Source: JBCCAG01 sp050331115
GTDB lineage: Bacteria > Cyanobacteriota > Cyanobacteriia > CAKZMO01
Assembly (NCBI GenBank): GCA_050331115.1
Contig: JBHJHD010000006.1
Location: forward strand, 1 to 64,000
Reading direction: 5' to 3'
Length of the DNA: 64,000 nt
Positions 47,346 to 56,150 of the stretch are shown piece after piece. The notes below the pieces were generated by a model. The model was not told the origin of the DNA. It searched no databases and was given only the letters and a program-made list of their open reading frames with translations. Made by a program: the position numbers and the translations under genes. Position 1 is the stretch's first letter; every line of letters begins with the position of its first letter.

Positions 47346-48311
47346 ATGGCACTAGGACGACTCATCAACGGCAAATGGACCAATCAATGGACCGAACGCG
47401 ACGAAACTGGGCAGTTCAACCGCATGCCCACCCAGTTTCACCAGCGGGTCACCGCCGATGGCTCCAGCGGCTTCAAAACCGAACCCGATCGCTATCACCT
47501 CTACGTCTCCCTCGGCTGCCCCTGGGCCCACCGTACCGTACTGCTGCGATTGCTCAAGGGACTACAGGAGGCAATTGGCCTCTCGATTGTAGACCCAGTC
47601 ATCAGCGAGCAGGGCTGGCGGTTTTCTACAGGAGAGGGATGCCCTGACGAGCTGTACCAGTCTGACTACCTGTGGCAGATTTACGTCCGATCTAACCCGA
47701 ACTATACCGGACGGGTGACGGTACCTGTGCTGTGGGACAGACAAACCCAAACCATCGTCAACAATGAATCTCGGCAGATTATTCAGATGCTCAACGGCGA
47801 GTTCAACGCCTTTGCGGCGCACCCTGAACGGGACTTTTATCCTGAAGAGATGCGATCGCAAATTGACGCGGTGATGGACGCCATCTATACCCCCATCAAC
47901 AACGGCGTTTACCGCAGCGGCTTCGCGGCTTCTCAAAGGGCCTACAGCAAGGCGGTGACGGCGCTATTTCAGGCGATGGACCATTGGGAAGGGGTTTTGG
48001 GCCAGCAGCGCTACCTCTGTGGCGACGCCGTTACCCTGGCGGACTGGTGCCTGTTTACGACGCTGTTTCGCTTTGACCTGGCATACCACGGCTTGTTTAA
48101 GTGCAATCTTAGGCGACTGGTGGATTATCCCAACCTGTGGGGCTACTGCCGCGATCTCTATCAGCAGCCGGGAGTGTCGGAGGAGTGCAGTTTGGCGCAC
48201 GTGAAGCAGCTTTACTACGCCGGACTACCTGAGCTAAACCCCAGCGGCATTGTGCCTGAAGGGCCAGCAATCGACTACGGTCAGCCCCACCGCCGCGCTG
48301 CTTTTGCGTAG
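47346..48311 (+). CDS. Glutathionyl-hydroquinone reductase (Xi-class GST, YqjG/PcpF-like)
   Basis: This 321-residue enzyme reduces glutathionyl-hydroquinones to hydroquinones. It has the Xi-class layout: the N-terminal RYHLYVSLGCPWAHRTVLLRLL contains catalytic Cys in CPWAHR, then VPVLWDRQTQTIVNNESRQIIQML (thioredoxin-fold binding of glutathione), then an all-helical C-terminal domain with YLCGDAVTLADWCLFTTLFRFD. It probably handles quinone conjugates formed in photosynthetic membranes. The start is ATG 47346 after GGAGAAAAATTACC. Confidence 0.92.
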   Translation: MALGRLINGKWTNQWTERDETGQFNRMPTQFHQRVTADGSSGFKTEPDRYHLYVSLGCPWAHRTVLLRLLKGLQEAIGLSIVDPVISEQGWRFSTGEGCPDELYQSDYLWQIYVRSNPNYTGRVTVPVLWDRQTQTIVNNESRQIIQMLNGEFNAFAAHPERDFYPEEMRSQIDAVMDAIYTPINNGVYRSGFAASQRAYSKAVTALFQAMDHWEGVLGQQRYLCGDAVTLADWCLFTTLFRFDLAYHGLFKCNLRRLVDYPNLWGYCRDLYQQPGVSEECSLAHVKQLYYAGLPELNPSGIVPEGPAIDYGQPHRRAAFA

Positions 48312-48441
48312 CGCTTTGCCTTAGTCTACGTAGCGACTGTTAGGAATAGACGGCGATCGCCTATCAGCAGGGGCCATAGGCGTAGACATTAAGCCGCGCC
48401 GTCTCGCAGGTTGGCTTGAGGCGTACCAGCTAAAGAACCGC

Positions 48442-50226
48442 TTATCTGGGCAACACAACCCCCGCACTGCCCCCACCGCGCCGCTGCGGCTCTGCCGCCG
48501 CTAGCATGCTGCCGTTGGGAGACACCACGATTCCTGTAGCGGCTCCAATTTCCTCCACAGGCTGGAGCTGATGGCCCAGCGCCACCAGCGCTTGACCCAC
48601 CGAGGTCTGCTCAAATTCTCCGTCCACTTGCGTAGCTTCCCCGTTGCGCTGAGAGATGCGGGCGGCGGCGATCGCCTCATCTAGAGGCAAACCAAAGTCG
48701 ATGGCGTTGACGGCGATGCCCAGCACCGTGGTGATGATGGTAGAGCCGCCCGGGGATCCAAAGGCCATCACGGTTCCATCAGGGGCAACGGCGATGGTGG
48801 GGGCCATACTGCTGCGGGGTCGCTTGCCGGGCTCCGGGGCGTTGGGATGCGGGGTGATGGCGTCGAAGTCGGTCAGCTCATTGTTGAGCAAAAAGCCGTA
48901 GCCAGGGACGACGATGCCAGAGCCGCCGGTAGATTCGATGGTGAGGGTATAGGAGACGACGTTGCCTGCTGCGTCGGCGGTGGTGAGGTGGGTAGTGGAG
49001 AAGCCTTCGCCGTCTGAGCTAGCGGCGACGGACTCCAAAACACCGCTGGGGCTGGGGTCGTCTTGAAAGGGATAGGGGTTGCCCGGAGTGGCGGGGGCGA
49101 TCGCAGCGGTTTCGCCAATCAGGTCGCGGCGGGCGTCAGCATACTCAGGGGCGAGCAGTCCGGCCACGGGGACATCCACGTATTCGGGGTCGCCCAGGTA
49201 GGCAGCGCGATCGCCATAGGCCAGCCGCTCGGCTTCGATCAGCTGGTGCCAGGCCTGAGGGCGCTCTAGCTCAGAGAGATTCCCCCCTTCCAGCAAATTG
49301 AGCACCTGAAACGAGGTGATGCCGCCGCTGCTGGGTAAGCCCATGCCGTAGAGCTGGTGCTCCCGGTAAGTGCTGGTGACGGGGGGGCGGGCGACGACAT
49401 GGTAGCGATCGAGGTCTGCCAAGGTCATGCCGCCAGAGATAATGGGGAAGGGGGGTGCGTCCACAGTGGGAGGCTGCTGCACCGTCTGCACAATGGCCAC
49501 GCCGATGTCGCCTCGGTAGACAGCATTGGGTCCCACTTCAACAAGCTGGCGGTAGGTGCGGGCCAGATCGGGGTTGCTGAAGGTATCGCCTACGGTGGGG
49601 GGCTCGCCGTCGGGCAGGTAGAGATCGCGGGTGCTGGTAAAGGCGGCGAAGCGCTCCTGGTTGGCGGCGATTTGGGCGGCAAAGGTCTCGTCCACGGCAA
49701 ACCCCGACTCGGCCAGGGCGATCGCGGGCTGCAGCGCTCCCCCTAGGGATAGGGTGCCGTAGCGCGACAGGGCCTCCTGCCACAGCAGCGGCGTTCCCGG
49801 CACGCCCACCGCCGCACCGCTGGAGATGCGGCTGGGGAAAAAAGGCAGATTTTCGTCGGGGCTGTCGGGGTCTTGAAACATTGTGGGGGACGCAGAAGCG
49901 GGAGCTTCTTCCCTACCGTCGAGGGTGATCACCGTGCCGTTAGCCTGCCGCAGCACCATAAAGCCGCCGCCGCCGATGCCGCAAGAGAAGGGCTCTACAA
50001 CCCCCAGCGCCGCCGCTGTGGCGATCGCCGCATCTATCGCATTGCCCCCCTGCTGAAGGACGTCAAGGCCAATCTGGGTGGCGCGGGTGTCTACGGAGGC
50101 GATCGCGCCGCCGCTGCCGCTGACCGAGGGGCCGAGGGGAGCCTGCGCCTGACCGGAGAGCCCGCCCCAAATGCAGACCAGCGTGACAAATAGGGCTAGA
50201 ACGATTGCATTGATTCGGTGCCGCAC
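48442..50226 (-). CDS. ggt: Gamma-glutamyltransferase (glutathione hydrolase), secreted
   Basis: This is a 594-residue Ntn-hydrolase precursor. A signal peptide lies at residues 1-29 (INAIVLALFVTLVCIWGGLSGQAQA). The large-subunit motif GGGFMVLRQANGTVITLDGREEAP follows. The autocleavage site precedes Thr in EGFSTTHLTTADAAGNVVSYTLT (about residue 405), and the small subunit contains PGSSM-like RPRSSMAPTIA and FGSPGGSTIITTVL. It would hydrolyse glutathione or transfer its gamma-glutamyl group in the periplasm or outside. The start is GTG 50226. It converges with the hydroquinone-reductase gene. Confidence 0.93.
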   Translation of the reverse strand: MRHRINAIVLALFVTLVCIWGGLSGQAQAPLGPSVSGSGGAIASVDTRATQIGLDVLQQGGNAIDAAIATAAALGVVEPFSCGIGGGGFMVLRQANGTVITLDGREEAPASASPTMFQDPDSPDENLPFFPSRISSGAAVGVPGTPLLWQEALSRYGTLSLGGALQPAIALAESGFAVDETFAAQIAANQERFAAFTSTRDLYLPDGEPPTVGDTFSNPDLARTYRQLVEVGPNAVYRGDIGVAIVQTVQQPPTVDAPPFPIISGGMTLADLDRYHVVARPPVTSTYREHQLYGMGLPSSGGITSFQVLNLLEGGNLSELERPQAWHQLIEAERLAYGDRAAYLGDPEYVDVPVAGLLAPEYADARRDLIGETAAIAPATPGNPYPFQDDPSPSGVLESVAASSDGEGFSTTHLTTADAAGNVVSYTLTIESTGGSGIVVPGYGFLLNNELTDFDAITPHPNAPEPGKRPRSSMAPTIAVAPDGTVMAFGSPGGSTIITTVLGIAVNAIDFGLPLDEAIAAARISQRNGEATQVDGEFEQTSVGQALVALGHQLQPVEEIGAATGIVVSPNGSMLAAAEPQRRGGGSAGVVLPR

Positions 50227-50316
50227 GATGTGATGACTCCCTGTTGCGAAACTAAGGTGAGGCTTAGCTTAGATAAGTAAGGCTTGGTAAGCAGAAACGA
50301 TACCTCATCTTCAGCG

Positions 50317-50682
50317 CTACTGAAACATTCGCTTGGCGTGGCTCATCAGCCAGCTGACTGCCGTAGCGCGGCGGGTTTTTCGCGGCTCTAGCTCGTCGAT
50401 GGTGTAGCCCGTGAACCCTAGCTCGGTTTTGAGCAGCTGCTTATCCTGCTTAGGAATCGAGCGGGTGAGCCTGACGGTGGGGGGACGGCTATCGGTAAAG
50501 CGGGGCGGCTCAGGATAGGCCTCTCGCCACTCGGGGTCGACTTGGCCTGTGTTCCACTGCTCAGCCTCTGCGTCGTAGCGATAGCCCAGGTGATGCCACA
50601 CCAGTCGGTTGACGGTAACGTCGTCTAGCTAGCCCTTGAGGATAGACCAGTAGGTCTCTGCCCTGAGGGAAGGAAGGGTCAT
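50317..50682 (-). pseudogene. DUF1823-family gene interrupted by an in-frame TAG
   Basis: From ATG 50682: MTLPSLRAETYWSILKG, then TAG (50629-50631), then in the same frame LDDVTVNRLVWHHLGYRYDAEAEQWNTGQVDPEWREAYPEPPRF, PTVRLTRSIPKQDKQLLKTELGFTGYTIDEL and RKTRRATAVSWLM. Both parts belong to one DUF1823 protein. Family members have an acidic residue (Asp/Glu) at the TAG position, so a single base change (for example GAG to TAG) suffices. A GTG at 50601 could restart a 94-residue product lacking the first 27 residues. Function of the family is unknown. Confidence 0.8.
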
Positions 50683-50740
50683 AAATAGGGGCAGGTCTTG
50701 AATACCTAAACGGTATCATCTTGACTTGGACCCTGTCAGC

Positions 50741-51940
50741 TCAAGAGGTCGACTTTACCGGCTTTGGACAGCTTTGAATCATCGACACCATCAAGTCCCG
50801 ATATTGAGCCGCTATGTTTTCCCAGCTGAATCGGCTCGCGTTTTCCCGGGGAATATCTCCCCAGTCACGCTCCAAAGCCTGGGCCAGCGCAGCAGCATAG
50901 GCGTCAGCGTCGGTAACGTCGCAAAAGACCCCGGCCGCCGCGACGATAGCGCGGGGACTTTCCTCGTCGGTGGTCACCACAGGAATATTGCAGGCCATGG
51001 CCTGCAGGTAGACGTTGCCAAAGGGTTCACGGTCAGACGACAGCGTGAAGACATCCGCGCTGCGGAACACCGACGGCATCTCGTCAAACGGGAAGGTGCG
51101 AATCAAAATGCGATCGCGTCCGAGCTTCTCTTCTCCCATGGCTTGGTAGTAGTCGCGATCGGGGCCGCCGCCGCAGATCAGCAGGCTACCTTTCCCCAGC
51201 CGCTGAACGGCGTCGATGGCAAGGTGGACGCGCTTGTGGTCGCGCCGATCCAAGGAGGCCACGCAGAGAATGATGGGGCGCGGCATATCGATAGAAATTG
51301 GCTGCTGCTGTGGCGAGAAGCGCACCATGTCAACCCCGTTGGGAATAATTGATGTCGACTGCTGTGGATGGGCGTTGCGGACGTAGTCCTCCATTTCTGA
51401 TGAGAACACTACAAGGTGATCGGGGTGAAACTTCAGCGCTCGCGATAGAGATTTGCCGCCGCCGAGGAGTCCGGTGTGGGCCTTGAATAAGATGGGCGTA
51501 TGGCGAAAGCAGCGCACAAAAGCGGCCGCGGCCATACCGCCGTAGTCGTTACAGGGGAAAATCAAATCTGCGGGATGGGTCAGGAGCCGCAGCGCGCAGC
51601 CCGGAAAGCTGGTTAGGTGCTCAAAAACGATGTCGGGATGGGTCGAAATTCGCTTGAGCGCAGGATAAATCCAGGGTTGGCGGAACATTTTGCGGCCTAT
51701 GGTGCGCGGTACGCCCCCGGCAGGGTAGTAATTGGGAACGATTGGATCACCGCCCAGCAGCTCAACGTCAAAGTAAGGGCTCAGGTGGCGGCTCATCTCA
51801 ATCGCAAAGTTCTCCGTTCCACCGCTCCAGTTGACGCCTGCGCTGGGGTGAATAATGGCGACGCGATACTGCGCGTCTGCGGCGTTAGGAGATGGTGTTG
51901 CGGTAGATTTCTTTTTAGGAAAGGGGCTTTTTGTAACCAT
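50741..51940 (-). CDS. GT4-type glycosyltransferase
   Basis: This 399-residue protein has a GT-B fold. The N-terminal part carries YRVAIIHPSAGVNWSGGTENFAIEMSRHL and HPDIVFEHLTSFPG. The C-terminal nucleotide-sugar domain carries PNGVDMVRFSP, RPIILCVASLDRRDHKRVHLAIDAVQRL and the E-x7-E motif in SSDREPFGNVYLQAMACNIPVVTTDEESPRAIV. It transfers an unknown sugar during polysaccharide assembly. It is the last gene of the leftward exopolysaccharide locus, 73 bases after the flippase gene. The N-terminal 20 residues (SPFPKKKSTATPSPNAA) are a basic disordered extension. Confidence 0.9.
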   Translation of the reverse strand: MVTKSPFPKKKSTATPSPNAADAQYRVAIIHPSAGVNWSGGTENFAIEMSRHLSPYFDVELLGGDPIVPNYYPAGGVPRTIGRKMFRQPWIYPALKRISTHPDIVFEHLTSFPGCALRLLTHPADLIFPCNDYGGMAAAAFVRCFRHTPILFKAHTGLLGGGKSLSRALKFHPDHLVVFSSEMEDYVRNAHPQQSTSIIPNGVDMVRFSPQQQPISIDMPRPIILCVASLDRRDHKRVHLAIDAVQRLGKGSLLICGGGPDRDYYQAMGEEKLGRDRILIRTFPFDEMPSVFRSADVFTLSSDREPFGNVYLQAMACNIPVVTTDEESPRAIVAAAGVFCDVTDADAYAAALAQALERDWGDIPRENASRFSWENIAAQYRDLMVSMIQSCPKPVKSTS

Positions 51941-52013
51941 AACTAGCTAAATTTAAGAATTCAGATACAAAAGTCAATTTTGAGGTTTAAATACAGGATA
52001 AAGCCCTAGTTTA

Positions 52014-53435
52014 CTAGCTTGGGCTTGGGCGAGATTTCCAGTTGAGCCAAAGCTTTTGAATGACTTCCCAAGACTGTTTACTAGCAATCAAAAGCCCCCC
52101 ATAAGATACTACAAAAAGCAGTACACTGAGGCCTAGCGGTAGAACAATGCCGCCTAGTAATGCGGGTAGCGTTGCCAGCAGAAATCCAATTCCCAAGCGA
52201 TAGTTGGGAGAACCGAACGTTTGGCTAAAAAAGATATGCATTAATCCATAGCTGGGCAGCGACAGGATTTCGGCTATGCCATATCCCCATATGCCATAGC
52301 GAGGAATTAAAAGCCCGCATCCCAGCCACAGCAGGCCAATATAAACGGCGTTAAACTGAGCCACCTTGTTGTTCTTTCCGATAGCGTAGAGTGCCCCGGA
52401 ATGTAGATCAAATAGGGTAGCCACAATGATAGCTAAGGCGACAAGCGGAAATAGTCTAGCGCTAGGCAGCCAGCGCTCTCCAAACATCAGCGGGACGAGC
52501 CATAGTGCTAAGCAGGAAAACAGCGCACAAAAGGGACCCACAAGCAAAATCTGATAAGCCATTCCCTGACTGATGGTGCGGCGAATGCGATCCGGGGAAT
52601 CGAGGAACTTGGCGATCACGCTAATAGACATGCGTCGGACTACAATTCGCAACATGGCAAGCTGCTCTACAAAGCGTACCGAAATGCTGACAAGACCGGC
52701 GGCTTCAATGCCCGCTAGACGGCTAACGAGCATCGGTACGGTTAGCGCCCGCAAAGATAAGATCAGGTCAGAACCGGAGTAGGTCAGCCCGTAGTGAAGC
52801 GCGGGTTTGAGGGTCTTCATCTTCCAGCGCCAGCCCCACGAAACCGGCGAGAGCCATCGGGCTAGACCCAGCAGCAGGCCAAACTGAGCAATGACGCCAA
52901 TAATCGGCCCCCAAACGGTTTGGTAGATGAGAACAATGGGAATAGCGACAGCGTAGTTGGTTATCTGCGCCGCCGTCTCGATAAGACCAACCTCAGCGAA
53001 GCGCAGCTCCCGCTCCATCATGCCGACAGAGGCGCTAGCGAGCATCTCGAACCAAACCGGTAAGGTAAGCCAGCGGATCACCTGGGTAATCTCGGTGCGC
53101 TCTGTCCACCAGCCAAACGCCGGGGCCGAAAGGAACAAAAGACAGCAGAGCAAGAAGCCCACGGTGGTAAAAAAAGCCAGCACCTGCTCAGCGCTGTCGC
53201 GTGAAATGTCGGTTTGCCGAATCAGGTAGACGTTAAGCCCCAGTTTACAGATCCACTTGAAGAAGTAGAAAGTGCCTAGGGCGATCGCGACGATACCGTA
53301 TTTTTCGGGTCCCAGTACGCGAGCAATTAGTAAAACGCTGACCAAGGAAAAGGCCGCTGCTACCAGCTTGCGCAACGTCAAAAAAAGACCTCCTCTGATA
53401 ACCTTTTCTTTTAAGCCCTCTGGTCTTTCACTCAT
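52014..53435 (-). CDS. Wzx-type lipopolysaccharide/exopolysaccharide flippase
   Basis: This is a 473-residue polytopic membrane protein of the MOP superfamily with about 12-14 helices (FFLTLRKLVAAAFSLVSVLLIARVLGPEKYGIVAIALGTFYFF... through LGIGFLLATLPALLGGIVLPLGLSVLLFVVSYGGLL). The N-terminal RGGLFLTLRKL...ARVLGPEKYG motif is diagnostic for oligosaccharide flippases. It would move lipid-linked repeat units across the plasma membrane. It lies between the polymerase gene and a glycosyltransferase gene. Confidence 0.92.
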   Translation of the reverse strand: MSERPEGLKEKVIRGGLFLTLRKLVAAAFSLVSVLLIARVLGPEKYGIVAIALGTFYFFKWICKLGLNVYLIRQTDISRDSAEQVLAFFTTVGFLLCCLLFLSAPAFGWWTERTEITQVIRWLTLPVWFEMLASASVGMMERELRFAEVGLIETAAQITNYAVAIPIVLIYQTVWGPIIGVIAQFGLLLGLARWLSPVSWGWRWKMKTLKPALHYGLTYSGSDLILSLRALTVPMLVSRLAGIEAAGLVSISVRFVEQLAMLRIVVRRMSISVIAKFLDSPDRIRRTISQGMAYQILLVGPFCALFSCLALWLVPLMFGERWLPSARLFPLVALAIIVATLFDLHSGALYAIGKNNKVAQFNAVYIGLLWLGCGLLIPRYGIWGYGIAEILSLPSYGLMHIFFSQTFGSPNYRLGIGFLLATLPALLGGIVLPLGLSVLLFVVSYGGLLIASKQSWEVIQKLWLNWKSRPSPS

Positions 53436-53561
53436 TTTTAACTCGCAGTATGTTGAGCTAGTTTTGAATTTGACAACCCTAAGTCAGTGTGGATAGGAAG
53501 GACGCTGAAGAGAACAAAGAACTGAACTTATGCCAGGGGTTAAGCCACGATTTTCTACCGC

Positions 53562-55016
53562 CTAGGCTGCTGTGTGTGGGCTGAGCGCGGGAGCCGAGTC
53601 AGGCTGAATCGATTGCGGGCGCTTCCAATCCCAGCCCACGGTGGCAAAAGCAACCCACCAGTAAAAAAACAGTGTGGTGTGTGTCCAAATATTTTCAGTT
53701 GACATGCCCACTATCATAGCCGCTAAAAACGCAAGCATTGCAGTGCAAATAGCTTGTTTCGATGGATTCCCCTTAGACAGTATCCAGAGTTGAACCAGAC
53801 GTAGAAACTGAGCGAATATAAAAGATAAAAATAGAAATAGACCTACGACGCCCGTCTCTGCCAAAGCTCGAACGTAGTCATTGTGAGCATAGTTGGTAAA
53901 TACCGTCAGAAACGAGCTAGTGTCGAGGCCGTAGCCTAGCCAGGGCGCATCTCGCCATGCGTCGATCAAAAAGGCCCATTGGGAAATACGCCAGTTGAAG
54001 CTGTTGCTGTCAAACCAGGAGAGCAACACCGCGCGCGACCAGTCTATATGGGGGTTGAGAAGGGGCGTTGCATACAGAGACCCTAGGCGCTCTCGACCAA
54101 ACTCAGTACTGCCGAATAAAACAATCACTAGAGTAATAGCGATCGCCCCACCAATGAGCTTGGGCAGGCTCAATCGAGGCACAATCATGACAATAATGAA
54201 GGTGGCAAACATCGCCAAGCTTCCTAAGGCTTTTGTGCTGACCAAGAAAAACGCTAGCGTAGCCAGCAGTCCCAGCCAAGGCACCTTGAAAGTGCTCCTC
54301 TGGAGCTGCCAGAAAGTAAGCCCTATAAAGAATAGGACAAAAGTTCCGAAGGTATTGGCGTGGCCTAAGCTTCCGCTAATGCGAGAGTTGGCCTCAAAAA
54401 TCTCACCCCCATCAAATACCAGGACGGCAGGGAGCATGGACGGCGGCAGCAGCAGCTGCATTGTTGCTGTCACCAGCGGCACAATCAGCGCGAAGAATAG
54501 CGTTTGAATGACGGTCTCAGGGGGAATGCGGCCCTTGAGCTGCATAATCAGGAGGTACGCGAGTAGCCAAGATCCCACCCGAATCCACTCCCGAATGGCG
54601 ATCGACATTAGAGGGGCGCTAGAGCTGCCTAGCCCTCCCAACGGAATGAACACAATCCAAAGGCCCTGCAGTCCAAGCCATATGGCAAACAGGAGCCAAA
54701 ATCCATCTATTTGAATTTTTTTCCGAGTCAGCAGTAAATAGCTAACGTAGAGGATAGTGAGGGCATCCATACCTATGGCAAACGCTGCTGGAAGCTGTTG
54801 ATCTGCGAATAGATCTAGGCTGCTGCGCAGTGAGAAAAGCCCCAAAACCGTATAATCGAACCGAACGAGAAGGCAGGCGAGCAGCCCAGCGACGACGAAA
54901 GCTACAGCAATCAACGCCGGTGCCTCTCCCACCAAAGCGCCAGCGGCAACGCCCAGTAGGGAACCACCTAAGCCAAGAAGGAGCGCGGGTTTAGATAGAT
55001 TAAGAGGAAGCTGCAT
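53562..55016 (-). CDS. O-antigen polymerase/ligase (Wzy/WaaL-like)
   Basis: This is a 484-residue membrane protein with about twelve helices and one larger periplasmic loop (residues about 300-400). It contains WLGYGLDTSSFLTVFTNYAHNDYVRALAETGVVGLFLFLSF, where the H-N-D-x-(V/L) segment is the conserved O-antigen ligase/polymerase motif. It should polymerise undecaprenyl-linked repeat units in the Wzx/Wzy pathway, next to the Wza-like gene 72 bases upstream. A role as ligase cannot be excluded by sequence. Confidence 0.88.
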   Translation of the reverse strand: MQLPLNLSKPALLLGLGGSLLGVAAGALVGEAPALIAVAFVVAGLLACLLVRFDYTVLGLFSLRSSLDLFADQQLPAAFAIGMDALTILYVSYLLLTRKKIQIDGFWLLFAIWLGLQGLWIVFIPLGGLGSSSAPLMSIAIREWIRVGSWLLAYLLIMQLKGRIPPETVIQTLFFALIVPLVTATMQLLLPPSMLPAVLVFDGGEIFEANSRISGSLGHANTFGTFVLFFIGLTFWQLQRSTFKVPWLGLLATLAFFLVSTKALGSLAMFATFIIVMIVPRLSLPKLIGGAIAITLVIVLFGSTEFGRERLGSLYATPLLNPHIDWSRAVLLSWFDSNSFNWRISQWAFLIDAWRDAPWLGYGLDTSSFLTVFTNYAHNDYVRALAETGVVGLFLFLSFIFAQFLRLVQLWILSKGNPSKQAICTAMLAFLAAMIVGMSTENIWTHTTLFFYWWVAFATVGWDWKRPQSIQPDSAPALSPHTAA

Positions 55017-55088
55017 GGCAGAAGGCGGCTAGGGGAGTGACCTGAGGCGACTAGGGTTTTTAAGCAAGCGAATGATTAGATGCTGAGC

Positions 55089-56150
55089 TCAATTGCCAAA
55101 GATGTTAAGCAAAGCGCTAACCGGACTGAGCATAGTGCCTAGAAATTCAAACAGGTTGGTAGTATTACTGCGGGATGACGCGCCGACAAGGATGACGTCT
55201 CCCTGGCGCAGCGGGCCAGAGCGTTGACCAAACTCAAAGGTTTCCTCTTCCATGTCGCCGTCATCGCCAACGCGATAGAGGACAATACGGTTTAGGTTGG
55301 CGTCTGTTGTGGGGCCACCCGCCGCCGCAACGGCTTCACTGACGTTAACTTCCGGATCGACGGCTGTAGCGCCTGGGCTGCGAACCTCTCCTCCCACGTG
55401 GACGGTAATTTCTTCGGGGGCCAAGGTCGAGGATAGGAGAACCTGCTCATTAGAAGCGGTATTGCTTGTCGATGAGACGATGATTTCATCGCCGTTGAGA
55501 ATAACTGGATCGGCGTCTAAATCGCCTTGGAGCAGAACGTCCCAAAGGTTAACGCTCAGCTCCGTTTCATCCCCCCTTAAGGGCGCTGCAAGCGCTTGGG
55601 GAGCGCGCGATCGCCGGATGGTCACCGCAAGGATGTCGGCGCTGGGCGTCAGTCCTCCGGCCAGCACCAGCGCATCGGTGAGGGTAAACTGCTGCTCTTC
55701 TGATAGATCGTTGAGGACGACGCTGTAGGGGCCAGGATTGATTACCTCGCCAATGACGCTTACCCGGAGCGGGCTGCGCTCGACGATAGAGAGCCCAACC
55801 TGGGGTCGCCGAACATAGGGCCGCATGGCGTCGGCAATGACTAGCGCCGCCTCTGACGGGGTCAGCCCAACGATGGCTATAGGGCCCGCTAAAGGAAGCT
55901 GTAGATAGCCGTCTGAGGTAACGGCTTGGGTGCCCGAAAGCTCTGGAAATCCAATAATATTGAGCGCAACCGTGTCGCCCTGGCGAAGCGCCTCTGTCGT
56001 CGCGCGCTCGACATCATCCGGGCGCTCATTAATAGGGCGCGCGCCTCTGGCCGGGACGACGCCCTCTTGAGCCTGGACCACGTCTGCCCCCGTTAGAAGT
56101 AAAGCGATCGCCGCCGCCGCCGAACAGCTAAATTGCATTATTAGTTTCAT
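55089..56150 (-). CDS. Wza-like polysaccharide export protein (SLBB domains)
   Basis: This is a 353-residue secreted protein with signal peptide (MKLIMQFSCSAAAAIALLLTGADVVQAQ). The polysaccharide export (PES) domain follows: LRQGDTVALNIIGFPELSGTQAVTSDGYLQLPLAGPIAIVGLTPSEAALVIADAM. Then two SLBB domains come (RVSVIGEVINPGPYSV; ITVHVGGEVRSPGATAV). The last 30 residues are hydrophobic (LFEFLGTMLSPVSALLNIFG). It should form the periplasm-spanning export channel. Its ATG overlaps the stop of the upstream Wzc-like gene by four bases (ATGA). No lipobox Cys is seen. Confidence 0.92.
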   Translation of the reverse strand: MKLIMQFSCSAAAAIALLLTGADVVQAQEGVVPARGARPINERPDDVERATTEALRQGDTVALNIIGFPELSGTQAVTSDGYLQLPLAGPIAIVGLTPSEAALVIADAMRPYVRRPQVGLSIVERSPLRVSVIGEVINPGPYSVVLNDLSEEQQFTLTDALVLAGGLTPSADILAVTIRRSRAPQALAAPLRGDETELSVNLWDVLLQGDLDADPVILNGDEIIVSSTSNTASNEQVLLSSTLAPEEITVHVGGEVRSPGATAVDPEVNVSEAVAAAGGPTTDANLNRIVLYRVGDDGDMEEETFEFGQRSGPLRQGDVILVGASSRSNTTNLFEFLGTMLSPVSALLNIFGN

